A DNA stretch of 41,367 nucleotides from Candidatus Bacteroides merdipullorum (GTDB lineage Bacteria > Bacteroidota > Bacteroidia > Bacteroidales > Bacteroidaceae), in contig DXCK01000118.1 in the NCBI GenBank assembly GCA_019116045.1, positions 1-41,367 on the forward strand. Reading direction: 5' to 3'. Shown one piece after another: positions 21,928 through 30,301 of the stretch (the first letter of the stretch is position 1; each line of letters begins with the position of its first letter). Made by a program: the position numbers and the translations under genes. The notes beneath the pieces are model-generated. The model had not been told where the DNA came from and searched no databases. It saw only the letters and a program-made list of their open reading frames with translations.

Positions 21928-24465
21928 ATGAAAAAGATACTTATCTCTCTGCTGTGCTTCTTGACATTCTGTGGTTGCCTGGATGCACAAAACTTGCAGA
22001 AGAACATTGCTTACGAAGACGCGAACGTGCGCTTCACTGTCATCTCCGACGGTGTCATCCGTATGGAATACGCTCCCGACGGTAAGTTTGTCGACGACAA
22101 GTCTTTCATTGCCGTCAATCGCCAATATCCGGCTGTGGACTATAAGTTGAAGACACGCGGCCGTTGGGTGGAAATTGCGACCTCGAAGATGGTGATGCGT
22201 TACAAGAAAGACAGCGGCGCCTTCTCGGCCGAGAATCTCAGCATCGTGTCTGCTAAAGGCACATTGCCTTTCAGTTGGAAGCCCGGTGTGAAGCAGGCGG
22301 AGAACTTGAAAGGGACCTTCCGCACGTTGGACGGATTCGATGGTGAGGTGCAGACACAAGGCTATGTGCGCGATTCGAAACCTGGCGAGAAAATTCAGTT
22401 GGAAGACGGGCTGCTGGCCAAAGACGGCTGGACGCTCATCGACGACTCGAAGGGATTGCTTTTCAACAATGACACTGATTGGGAGTGGGCCAAGCAACGT
22501 CCGGATAATGGTGGGCAGGACTGGTATTTCATGGCTTACGGTCATGACTACAAAGCTGCGTTGAAGGATTATACGCTCTTTGCCGGACAGGTGCCTCTGC
22601 CGCCTCGTTATGTCTTTGGCTACTGGTGGTCGCGCTATTGGCTTTATTCTGACCGTGAGATGCGTGAGTTGGTGGACAATTTCCATTCTTATCGTATCCC
22701 GTTGGATGTGTTGGTAGTTGATATGGACTGGCACTATACGGAATCTGGCAAAGGTGGCTGGACGGGTTGGACATGGAACCGTGACCTTTTCCCTGACCCG
22801 GCAGGCTTTTTGAAATATTTGAAAGACAATGACCTGAAGATAACCCTCAATCTGCATCCTGCCGACGGCGTGGCTGCTTACGAAGAACAGTATCCGGCTT
22901 TGGCCAGAGACATGGGCATAGACCCTGCTTCCAAGCAGACCATTCCTTGGGTAAACTCAGACAAGCGTTTCATGACGAATATCTTCAAGGACGTGCTGAC
23001 ACCTATGGAGAAAGAAGGGGTAGACTTCTGGTGGGTGGACTGGCAGCAGGATATTTTCGACTCGAAGATGAAGAACCTGAACAATACGTGGTGGATTAAC
23101 TATACATTCTTCAGCCAGATGGAAAGAACCCGTGATGTGCGTCCGCTTATCTATCATCGTTGGGGAGGACTGGGCAACCACCGTTATCAGCTTGGCTTCT
23201 CGGGTGATGCTACGGCTACTTGGAAGTCATTGGACTACCAGCCTTATTTCAACTCGACGGCTTCGAACGTGCTCTACGGCTATTGGGGGCACGACATCGG
23301 AGGACATATTGGCAACCATATCGATCCGGAACTGTACGTGCGTTGGATGCAGTTTGGGGCGTTTAGCCCTATCATGCGTACCCATTCGCAGAAGAATGCC
23401 GGCATGAACAAGGAACCTTGGGTTTTTGATACAGAACACAGCAGCATCATCCGCCAGACCATCCGTCAACGTTATGAGATGGCTCCTTACATTTACACGA
23501 TGGCTCGCAAGGCGTATGACGAAGGCCTGTCGTTGTGCCGTCCTATGTATTATGATTATCCCGAAGACAGCGAGGCTTATGATTTCCGCAACCAATATAT
23601 GTTCGGCGATGACATGCTGGTGGCCCCCATCACTGCTCCCGGACAGGATGGATATGCTACGCTGAAGGTTTGGTTGCCCGAAGGTGAGTGGTATGAGATG
23701 CCTACCGGAACACTGTTGCAGGGTGGTCAGGTGGTAGAACGCTCATTTGCCCTCGACGAATATCCCATTTATGTGAAGGCCGGTGCCGTGCTGCCCATGT
23801 ATACCGACGAGGTGATGAACCTGAGCGGCAACGATGAGACGGTGGTCGTGACGGTATTTCCCGGTGCGAAGGCTGGTGCTTTCCAGTTGTATGAAGACAA
23901 TGGCAACGATAAAGACTATGCTTCGGCTTATGCCACGACGGCGCTGTCAGCCTCTTGCTCGGGACGGGAGCAGACCATCGTCGTTGGCCGGCGCGAAGGC
24001 CGCTTCGACGGCATGGAGGCAGCCCGCAAGTTGCAGGTGAAGATTCTGCCCGCTCAGGCTCCGCAGAGCGTGACAGTGGATGGCCGTGCCGTGGACTATG
24101 ATTATGTGGGCGAAGAGTTCGCTATCATTGTAGATCTGGGCGAAGTGCCCAACGACCAGGAAACTGTGGTCAAGATTACTTATCCGGCCGAAACGGCGGA
24201 CATGAACGGACTGCTGGGTGCTACCCGCCGCATGGCCCGCGCCATGGAAGGTTTGAAGTACCGCGATGCCGGCATCATCTTCAAGGAAGAGTTCGGGCGG
24301 ATGGGCAGCTTAAGTGAAGCCGTCATGTACATGCCCGGCGAGATGCCTCGGCGGGTAGGTGAGTTTTGGACGAGCTTCCGCAACTTGCCGCAAGTGCTCC
24401 AATGCCAAGGATTGAACGAGGAACATACGAAATGGTTCCTGAGGTCTGTCAACTGGCGGGACTGA
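21928..24465 (+). CDS. GH31 alpha-glycosidase (alpha-glucosidase/alpha-xylosidase family)
   Basis: The 845-residue secreted enzyme has a signal sequence with a possible lipobox (FCGC, C17), an N-terminal beta-sandwich (about 25-225), and a (beta/alpha)8 barrel with the nucleophile D371 in VDFWWVDWQQD and acid/base D427 in GFSGDATATW. VVDMDWHYTE (263-272) and the domain-boundary HDIGGH are also typical. A proximal and distal beta domain follow. The last 90 or so residues after VVKITYP are helical and basic and are not part of the standard GH31 fold I know. GH31 covers alpha-glucosidases, alpha-xylosidases and others; specificity is open. It is the last gene before the operon terminator. Confidence 0.9.
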   Translation: MKKILISLLCFLTFCGCLDAQNLQKNIAYEDANVRFTVISDGVIRMEYAPDGKFVDDKSFIAVNRQYPAVDYKLKTRGRWVEIATSKMVMRYKKDSGAFSAENLSIVSAKGTLPFSWKPGVKQAENLKGTFRTLDGFDGEVQTQGYVRDSKPGEKIQLEDGLLAKDGWTLIDDSKGLLFNNDTDWEWAKQRPDNGGQDWYFMAYGHDYKAALKDYTLFAGQVPLPPRYVFGYWWSRYWLYSDREMRELVDNFHSYRIPLDVLVVDMDWHYTESGKGGWTGWTWNRDLFPDPAGFLKYLKDNDLKITLNLHPADGVAAYEEQYPALARDMGIDPASKQTIPWVNSDKRFMTNIFKDVLTPMEKEGVDFWWVDWQQDIFDSKMKNLNNTWWINYTFFSQMERTRDVRPLIYHRWGGLGNHRYQLGFSGDATATWKSLDYQPYFNSTASNVLYGYWGHDIGGHIGNHIDPELYVRWMQFGAFSPIMRTHSQKNAGMNKEPWVFDTEHSSIIRQTIRQRYEMAPYIYTMARKAYDEGLSLCRPMYYDYPEDSEAYDFRNQYMFGDDMLVAPITAPGQDGYATLKVWLPEGEWYEMPTGTLLQGGQVVERSFALDEYPIYVKAGAVLPMYTDEVMNLSGNDETVVVTVFPGAKAGAFQLYEDNGNDKDYASAYATTALSASCSGREQTIVVGRREGRFDGMEAARKLQVKILPAQAPQSVTVDGRAVDYDYVGEEFAIIVDLGEVPNDQETVVKITYPAETADMNGLLGATRRMARAMEGLKYRDAGIIFKEEFGRMGSLSEAVMYMPGEMPRRVGEFWTSFRNLPQVLQCQGLNEEHTKWFLRSVNWRD

Positions 24466-24503
24466 TAACGATGCACGCACACGAATAACATGAGAAAACT
24501 ACG

Positions 24504-24543
24504 AAACGGAGAGAACGGCATGAGGCGGTACTCTCCGTTTTTT
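24504..24543 (+). terminator. Intrinsic terminator of the PUL1 operon
   Basis: AAACGGAGAG (24504-24513) pairs perfectly with CTCTCCGTTT (24531-24540), followed by a run of T. It closes the SusC-to-GH31 transcript 39 bp after the GH31 stop. Confidence 0.85.
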
Positions 24544-24546
24544 AGT

Positions 24547-24554
24547 TACCTTTG
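24547..24554 (+). promoter_or_regulatory. Possible -7 box of the hybrid regulator gene
   Basis: TACCTTTG matches TAnnTTTG and starts just after the terminator T-run. No clear -33 TTTG is seen. It would give a leader of about 190 nt that contains the array at 24573-24641. Confidence 0.4.
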
Positions 24555-24572
24555 CATCGTCTTGCCTGTGTG

Positions 24573-24641
24573 CTTCGTCGCAAGATGCACCGCATCGCCT
24601 TGCGGTATCGCACCTCATCACGTTGCGGTATCGGTCGTTTG
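24573..24641. repeat. Degenerate tandem array, 23-bp pitch
   Basis: Three units start at 24573, 24596 and 24619. TTGCGGTATCG recurs exactly 23 bp apart (24600 and 24623), and the first contains the dyad TGCGGTATCGCA (24601-24612). Unit 1 is diverged. The array lies in the presumed leader of the hybrid regulator gene; the rest of the 286-bp gap shows nothing else I can name. Confidence 0.5.
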
Positions 24642-24751
24642 CCGGCTTGTGGCCTCTTGGTTTCGAGGCATGTGTTCTGCCGGCTTCGTTCGGTGCAAGG
24701 CAGGAACTTGAAACTGTATTTGTAAACGAAAACATCCATATACTTTAGTTT

Positions 24752-27700
24752 ATGAACAACCTGGGTCGACTATCCGCTTTATTCATCCTCTTGCTCTGCA
24801 CCCTGCTGCGTGCAAGTGCTGCTACTGACAATGCCCAATACGTTTTCCGCTCCATCGACAGCAGCCGGGGTCTGTCCAACAATTCGGTCAACGCCATCCT
24901 GCAAGACCGCTTCGGCTTCATGTGGTTTGGCACTAAAGATGGGTTGGACCGCTACGATGGCCTGTCTTTCTTGTCGTTCACCAAAGAAAAAGGCACGCTG
25001 GGCAACAACTTCGTCACCTCCCTGTATGAAGACGAGCAAGGCTCCATCTGGATAGGGACCGATTTGGGGGTATATATTTACTCTCCGCTGACAGAGAGTA
25101 TCTGCCGATTCATGCACCAGAGCGACCGGGGTACCTCCATCGACAATGCGGTGAACTACATCACCGGCGACAAAAGCGGGCGTGTCTGGCTGGCCGTCCA
25201 GTCGCAGGGCATCTTCTGTTACGACTCTTCGATTGACAGCCTGGTGCACCGTCAGACGGACGGGAGCGGAAACATTGTATTTCATGGGCTGGAGCGCATC
25301 TGCTTTGACGATGAAAATGTGTGTTGGCTGGACCTGCATGACGGAAACCTGTATTATTCTGACAACAGCCTGGAGACGCTGACCCCGGTCGCCTGGCAGG
25401 GCGAAAGGCCTCGTTGGAGCTATTCGACCAAAATCATTGCCGGGCCTTATAATTGTCTTTATCTGGGCACTGTGGCCGGCCTGCAAGAAATCAATCTGAC
25501 CACCAAAAGCGTCCGGACTTTGTTGGGGAACGAACGCTCTGGCGGAGACGATATCTTTGTGCGCGACATGTATTTCTATTCCGACGACAACCTGTGGGTG
25601 GGCACCGAATCGGGCGTCTATGTCTACAACTTGCGCACGAATAAAACCACTCATTTGCCCTGTATCTATGGCGACCCGTACTCCATTTCAGACAATGCCG
25701 TTTATGCTCTTTGCAAGGATAAGGAAGGCGGCATGTGGATAGGTACTTATTTCGGAGGTGTGAACTATTTTCCTAAGACTTATGCCTATTTTCATAAGTT
25801 CTACGTCAATGCTCTTACGGATAACTTCGGGAAGCGGGTACGTGAGTTTTGCGCCGATTCCGATGGCCTGTTGTGGATTGGTACAGAGGACAAGGGACTT
25901 TTCCATTACAATCCCCGCACAAACGAGGTGAAACCTTTCCGACATCCGGCTATCACGCACAACGTGCACGGGCTTTGCCTGGACGGAAAATACCTTTGGG
26001 TCAGCAATTTCGCAGGCATACTGCACCGCATAGACCTGAACACATCGAGCGTGAAGAACTATGGCAACTGCAAGGATGTTTTCTCCATCTGCCGTACCCA
26101 TACCGGGCAGATATATCTGGGTACCTCTAATGGGGTGATGCGTTATGATGCCCGCTCTGATTCGTTTTCTTACATCTCTAAGCTGCCGGGCGTGTTCATT
26201 TATTATATAAAAGAAGACAAGCAAGGCAATCTTTGGATAGCCACTTACGTAGATGGGCTCTACAAGTGGAACTTACGTACGGACGAGTGGAAACACTTTG
26301 TCTATGATGCAAGCAATCCGAGAAGCCTCTCGTCCAACAAAGTGCTGAATGTCTTCGAAGACAGTCGGCACCACATTTGGATTACCACGCAGGGAGGAGG
26401 CTTTTGTCTGTTCAATCCGGAGACGGAAGACTTTACCCGTTATGATTCCGACTTAGGATTGCCCAGCAACGTGGCCTATCGCATAGAGGAAGACGATGAA
26501 GGCAACCTTTGGGTGACAACCAATAAAGGTCTGTTGCATTTTACTCCTGACACCCGCGAGTTTAAAGTCTATACCGTAAGCAATGGCTTGTTGAGCGATC
26601 AGTTCAATTACCAATCCAGTTACAAAGACAAAGACGGGCGCATTTATTTCGGTTGCATCGATGGCTTTATTTCTTTCGACCCTCGTTCTTTCTCCAGCAA
26701 TAACTATTTGCCACCAGTGGTGATAACCGGTTTCTCCTTGTTCAACAAAGAAGTGCCGGTAGGCAAGGATGATTCGCCTCTGAAAACCAGCATTACCCTG
26801 ACTGACTATCTGGAATTGAAATCCAACCAAAATACTTTTTCCTTCCGGGTAGCGGCATTGAGCTACCAATCGCCCGACATGAACAAACTGCTTTATAAGC
26901 TGGATGGTTATGATACAGAATGGTATGCAGCAGACAAGATTCCTATTGCCTATTCTAACCTGCCTTACCGCACTTATACACTGATGGTGAAAGGAGCCAA
27001 CAGTGATGGAGTCTGGAACCCGGAAATGCGTGTGCTGAAGATTCGGATACTGCCGCCCTTTTATCTATCCGTTTGGGCTTATGTCTTCTATGTCTTGCTG
27101 GCTGTCGGGCTGTTGTTTGGCATTATCACCTACTTCCGGAGGCGTACCTTGATTAAGCATCGGTATGAAATGGAGAAGTTCGAGCAAAAGAAAGAGCGTG
27201 AACTCTACATGGCCAAGATTGACTTCTTTACCAACGTGGCACACGAAATCCGTACACCGCTTACCTTGATAAAGAGTCCGTTGGAAAGCATCCTGAAAGA
27301 CAATGGGCTGCCTGAAGAAGTGAAGCTGGAGCTGGAAATCATGGACCAGAACGCCCAGCGTTTGCTGAATTTGACCAACCAGTTGCTTGATTTCCGAAAG
27401 ACCGAGAACAAAGGCTTTAAGTTGAATCCCGAGGAATGTAACTTGTGCGGACTGATGCAATTCACCTGTAAACGTTTCACAGCCTTGGCCAAACAAAGAG
27501 GGGTGAACTTGACTTGCCAAGTGCCGGAAAAAGAAGTGTGGGCCTCGGTTGATAAAGAGGCTTTGACCAAGATTATCAGTAATCTGCTGACCAATGCCTT
27601 GAAATATGGGAAGACTTTTGCCCGTTTTCAATTGACTGTGGACGAGAAGGAAGAGTATTTCCGGGTGACGGCAAGTAACGATGGGAAGATTGTACCTTTG

Positions 27701-28738
27701 GATATGCGCGAAGAAATATTCCGGCCTTTCGTGCGGTATCGGGATGGTAAAAACATCGTGCAAGGAACAGGCATAGGACTGGCATTGGCACGCTCTTTGG
27801 CCGAACTGCACCACGGTAAGCTGGCTATGGATGACAGTATGGAGGTGAATTGTTTTGTCTTGGACATACCCATCGTCCACCAGGCAGGGCAACAGAGGGA
27901 ATCGGAATTGGCCGAGGCTGGCGGTCATGTTGATGTGCCGGACAATATAGAAGTGATGCCTGAAGTGGATAAGGAAGAGAAGGAAGAGCGTCCTTGCATA
28001 TTGATTGTGGAAGACAATAAGGATATGCAGGATTTCATTGTACGCCAATTGTCATTCTTGTACAATGTGCTGACAGCAGGCAATGGCTATGAAGCCTTGG
28101 ACTTGTTAAGGCAGTATGACGTAGATTTGGTGGTGAGTGACATCATGATGCCGGAAATGGATGGACTGGAATTGTGTGGCAAGTTGAAGTCTGATTTGAA
28201 TTACAACCATATTCCCATCATCCTCCTGACTGCCAAAACTGCCCTCGAATCGAAAATCGAAGGCCTGGAGCAAGGAGCGGATGCCTATATTGAGAAACCT
28301 TTCTCGGTGGAATACCTGCGCGTGAATATTGCCAACCTGCTAAGTAACCGCGAGCGTTTGCGCCGCCGCTTCATCGAATCGCCGTTTGTAAAGGCTGAGA
28401 CCGTTGCACAGAGCAAGACAGACAAAGCGTTTATGCAAAAGCTGAATGAATATGTCAATAACCATTTGCAAGAGTCTGAACTGACCATTGATGACCTGGC
28501 CGATGTCATGCACATGGGGCGTTCCAACTTCTATCGGAAAATGAAAGGCATGTTGGGCATAAGTCCCAATGAATACTTGCGGCTGGAACGTCTGAAGAAA
28601 GCTGCTCAGTTGCTGAAAGAGGGAGAATGTGGCATTGTCGAGATTGCTTACATGGTAGGTTTCAGTTCACCATCCTATTTCTCCAGTTGTTTCAAGAAAC
28701 AGTTTGGCGTATTGCCCAAAGACTTTGTGCAGCAATAG
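24752..28738 (+). CDS. Hybrid two-component system regulator (HTCS) of PUL1
   Basis: The 1328-residue protein senses a glycan in the periplasm and activates PUL transcription. In order it has a signal/anchor (1-23); a beta-propeller sensor of two-component-regulator-propeller repeats (about 30-640, repeated patterns such as GFMWFGTKDGLDRYDG and GSIWIGTDLGVYIY); a Y_Y_Y domain (about 690-765); one membrane helix (about 770-795); HisKA with phospho-acceptor H831 in FFTNVAHEIRTPLT; HATPase with GTGIGLALA near 1005; a receiver with D1130 in DLVVSDIMMPEMDG; and an AraC HTH pair (about 1230-1325). All catalytic residues are present. It is encoded just after the PUL1 terminator on the same strand, the usual position for the cognate regulator. 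Confidence 0.96.
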   Translation: MNNLGRLSALFILLLCTLLRASAATDNAQYVFRSIDSSRGLSNNSVNAILQDRFGFMWFGTKDGLDRYDGLSFLSFTKEKGTLGNNFVTSLYEDEQGSIWIGTDLGVYIYSPLTESICRFMHQSDRGTSIDNAVNYITGDKSGRVWLAVQSQGIFCYDSSIDSLVHRQTDGSGNIVFHGLERICFDDENVCWLDLHDGNLYYSDNSLETLTPVAWQGERPRWSYSTKIIAGPYNCLYLGTVAGLQEINLTTKSVRTLLGNERSGGDDIFVRDMYFYSDDNLWVGTESGVYVYNLRTNKTTHLPCIYGDPYSISDNAVYALCKDKEGGMWIGTYFGGVNYFPKTYAYFHKFYVNALTDNFGKRVREFCADSDGLLWIGTEDKGLFHYNPRTNEVKPFRHPAITHNVHGLCLDGKYLWVSNFAGILHRIDLNTSSVKNYGNCKDVFSICRTHTGQIYLGTSNGVMRYDARSDSFSYISKLPGVFIYYIKEDKQGNLWIATYVDGLYKWNLRTDEWKHFVYDASNPRSLSSNKVLNVFEDSRHHIWITTQGGGFCLFNPETEDFTRYDSDLGLPSNVAYRIEEDDEGNLWVTTNKGLLHFTPDTREFKVYTVSNGLLSDQFNYQSSYKDKDGRIYFGCIDGFISFDPRSFSSNNYLPPVVITGFSLFNKEVPVGKDDSPLKTSITLTDYLELKSNQNTFSFRVAALSYQSPDMNKLLYKLDGYDTEWYAADKIPIAYSNLPYRTYTLMVKGANSDGVWNPEMRVLKIRILPPFYLSVWAYVFYVLLAVGLLFGIITYFRRRTLIKHRYEMEKFEQKKERELYMAKIDFFTNVAHEIRTPLTLIKSPLESILKDNGLPEEVKLELEIMDQNAQRLLNLTNQLLDFRKTENKGFKLNPEECNLCGLMQFTCKRFTALAKQRGVNLTCQVPEKEVWASVDKEALTKIISNLLTNALKYGKTFARFQLTVDEKEEYFRVTASNDGKIVPLDMREEIFRPFVRYRDGKNIVQGTGIGLALARSLAELHHGKLAMDDSMEVNCFVLDIPIVHQAGQQRESELAEAGGHVDVPDNIEVMPEVDKEEKEERPCILIVEDNKDMQDFIVRQLSFLYNVLTAGNGYEALDLLRQYDVDLVVSDIMMPEMDGLELCGKLKSDLNYNHIPIILLTAKTALESKIEGLEQGADAYIEKPFSVEYLRVNIANLLSNRERLRRRFIESPFVKAETVAQSKTDKAFMQKLNEYVNNHLQESELTIDDLADVMHMGRSNFYRKMKGMLGISPNEYLRLERLKKAAQLLKEGECGIVEIAYMVGFSSPSYFSSCFKKQFGVLPKDFVQQ

Positions 28739-28746
28739 AAGCCCTC

Positions 28747-28884
28747 TTTGCCTCGTAATAGACCGTCTATTTGCTTCGTAATAGACCGTCTATTTGCTTC
28801 GAAATAGGCTGTCTCTTTGCTTCGAAATAGGTTACCTGTTTGCCGCGGGACAGGCGGCCTGTCTGCTTCGGGATAATAAAACGG
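28747..28884. repeat. Tandem array, six units of exactly 23 bp, with covarying dyads
   Basis: Units start at 28747, 28770, 28793, 28816, 28839 and 28862. The conserved head is TTTGCTTCG. The tail is a 15-bp dyad whose sequence differs between units while pairing is kept: AATAGAC-C-GTCTATT in units 1 and 2, AATAGGT-T-ACCTGTT in unit 4, GACAGGC-G-GCCTGTC in unit 5. Unit 3 has one broken pair and unit 6 has decayed. It begins 8 bp after the hybrid regulator stop. Confidence 0.85.
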
Positions 28885-28902
28885 GAAGCATCATGATATA
28901 AG

Positions 28903-29232
28903 GCACGCAGATGACGCTGATTCGATGGATTCCCACAGATTTCTTCAGTGATATAAGTAGGTACTGAAATTTAGTTTATACATTGTGTTGTATCTGTCAT
29001 GTTGAGCATTGTTCTCCCCCGACAAACGGGGGAGGTAAGAGGGGGTGCGCAGCGAAGTCGAAACATCTCCTTCTTGCGCTGCCAGACGGACAGAACCCTT
29101 AGGGAGATTCTTCGACTACGCCCTGCGGGCTTCGCTCAGAATGACAGACACATCGATAGTATAAACTAAATATCAACATCTACTTATTATAGTCTTCTGT
29201 GGTCATCTGTTATATCAGCGTCATCTGCGTGC
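28903..29232. repeat. 330-bp nested inverted-repeat (MITE-like) element
   Basis: The outermost 19 bases, GCACGCAGATGACGCTGAT (28903-28921), are perfectly inverted at 29214-29232. The arms continue imperfectly inward (for example TTTAGTTTATAC on the left and its complement GTATAAACTAAA on the right) to an inner element, CTGTCATGTTGAGC...ATGACAG (28994-29147). Inside that lies a third hairpin, CTCCCCCG-5-CGGGGGAG (29014-29034). No ORF of credible quality lies inside. The element ends 2 bp before the thiL stop codon. A second copy of the inner module is at 34120-34212. Confidence 0.8.
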
Positions 29233-29234
29233 TA

Positions 29235-30284
29235 TTAGGCCTGTCCGTTGTCCGTTTCCCTCAGCGGATTCCAGCCTTGGGCTTTCAGTTCGAACTCTTG
29301 TCCGTCGCGCGTAATCAGCGCGCAACCCAGTTCCGGCTTCGTGATGTGGCCGATAAGTTTTACGCCCTCCATCTCCGATATCTTTTCGTGGTCAGCAATA
29401 GGGACCGTGAACAGCAATTCATAGTCTTCGCCGCCATTCAGGGCACACGTTGTCACGTTCATGTTCAGTTCTTCTGCCATGACGGCCGTTTGATAGTCCA
29501 GCGGGATATGCTCCTCGTAGATGCGGCAGCCCACTTTGCTCTGCGTACAAATGTGCAATAATTCCGACGACAGTCCGTCCGAAATGTCCATCATAGCCGT
29601 AGGACGTATGCCTGCCTGTCGCAATTTCTCGATGATATCCCGTCTGGCCTCCGGTTTCAGTTGCCGTTCCAGCAGGTATTCCTTACCTGCAAAATCAGGT
29701 TGTATATCATCAGAACTGTCCTTCAGCGCCACCTTTTCCCGCTCCAGCAGTTGCAGCCCCATGTAGGCCGCACCCAGGTCGCCGCTCACGCAGACCAGGT
29801 CCGTTTCTTTCGCCCCGTTCCGATAGACGGCTTTCCCTTTCTCCACATCACCCATGCAAGTGATGCTGATAGTCAGTCCGGTCAGCGACGACGTGGTATC
29901 ACCGCCTACGATGTCCACGCCGTATTCTTCGCATGCCAATCGGATGCCTGCATACAGAGCCTCCATGTCTTCTACGCTGAACCGCTTGGAGATGCCCAGC
30001 GAAACGGTGATTTGCCGGGGCGTACCGTTCATGGCGTAGATGTCCGAAAAGTTCACTACGGCCGATTTGTAGCCCAGATGTTTCAAGGGCACATAAGTCA
30101 GGTCGAAATGCACGCCTTCCATCAGCAGGTCGGTTGTCACCAACACCTCTTTGTCGGTGGAGTAGGAGAGCACCGCCGCATCGTCGCCGATGCCGTAACG
30201 GCTCGATTCATTTTTCAGTTCGATACCTTCGGTCAGGTGTCGGATGAGGCCAAATTCACCCAAAGTAGCTATCTCTGTTCGCAT
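29235..30284 (-). CDS. thiL: Thiamine-monophosphate kinase
   Basis: The 349-residue enzyme phosphorylates thiamine monophosphate to thiamine diphosphate. It shows the AIRS/ThiL motifs GIGDDAAV (31-38), TTDLLMEGVHF (50-60), NFSDIYAMNG (78-87), GGDTT (127-131) and MDISDGLSSE. The frame runs upstream to 30455, but that extension is the antisense of the neighbouring phosphorylase gene, so ATG 30284 is used. It leaves a 17-bp gap to the phosphorylase gene and is the last member of the sppA-lpxK-pnp-thiL set. Confidence 0.93.
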   Translation of the reverse strand: MRTEIATLGEFGLIRHLTEGIELKNESSRYGIGDDAAVLSYSTDKEVLVTTDLLMEGVHFDLTYVPLKHLGYKSAVVNFSDIYAMNGTPRQITVSLGISKRFSVEDMEALYAGIRLACEEYGVDIVGGDTTSSLTGLTISITCMGDVEKGKAVYRNGAKETDLVCVSGDLGAAYMGLQLLEREKVALKDSSDDIQPDFAGKEYLLERQLKPEARRDIIEKLRQAGIRPTAMMDISDGLSSELLHICTQSKVGCRIYEEHIPLDYQTAVMAEELNMNVTTCALNGGEDYELLFTVPIADHEKISEMEGVKLIGHITKPELGCALITRDGQEFELKAQGWNPLRETDNGQA

Positions 30285-30301
30285 AGATTCCTTTTTCGTC
30301 G

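Noticed and set aside
28747..28884. CRISPR array
   Set aside because: Units are contiguous with no spacers, unit length is 23 bp, and no cas genes are near.
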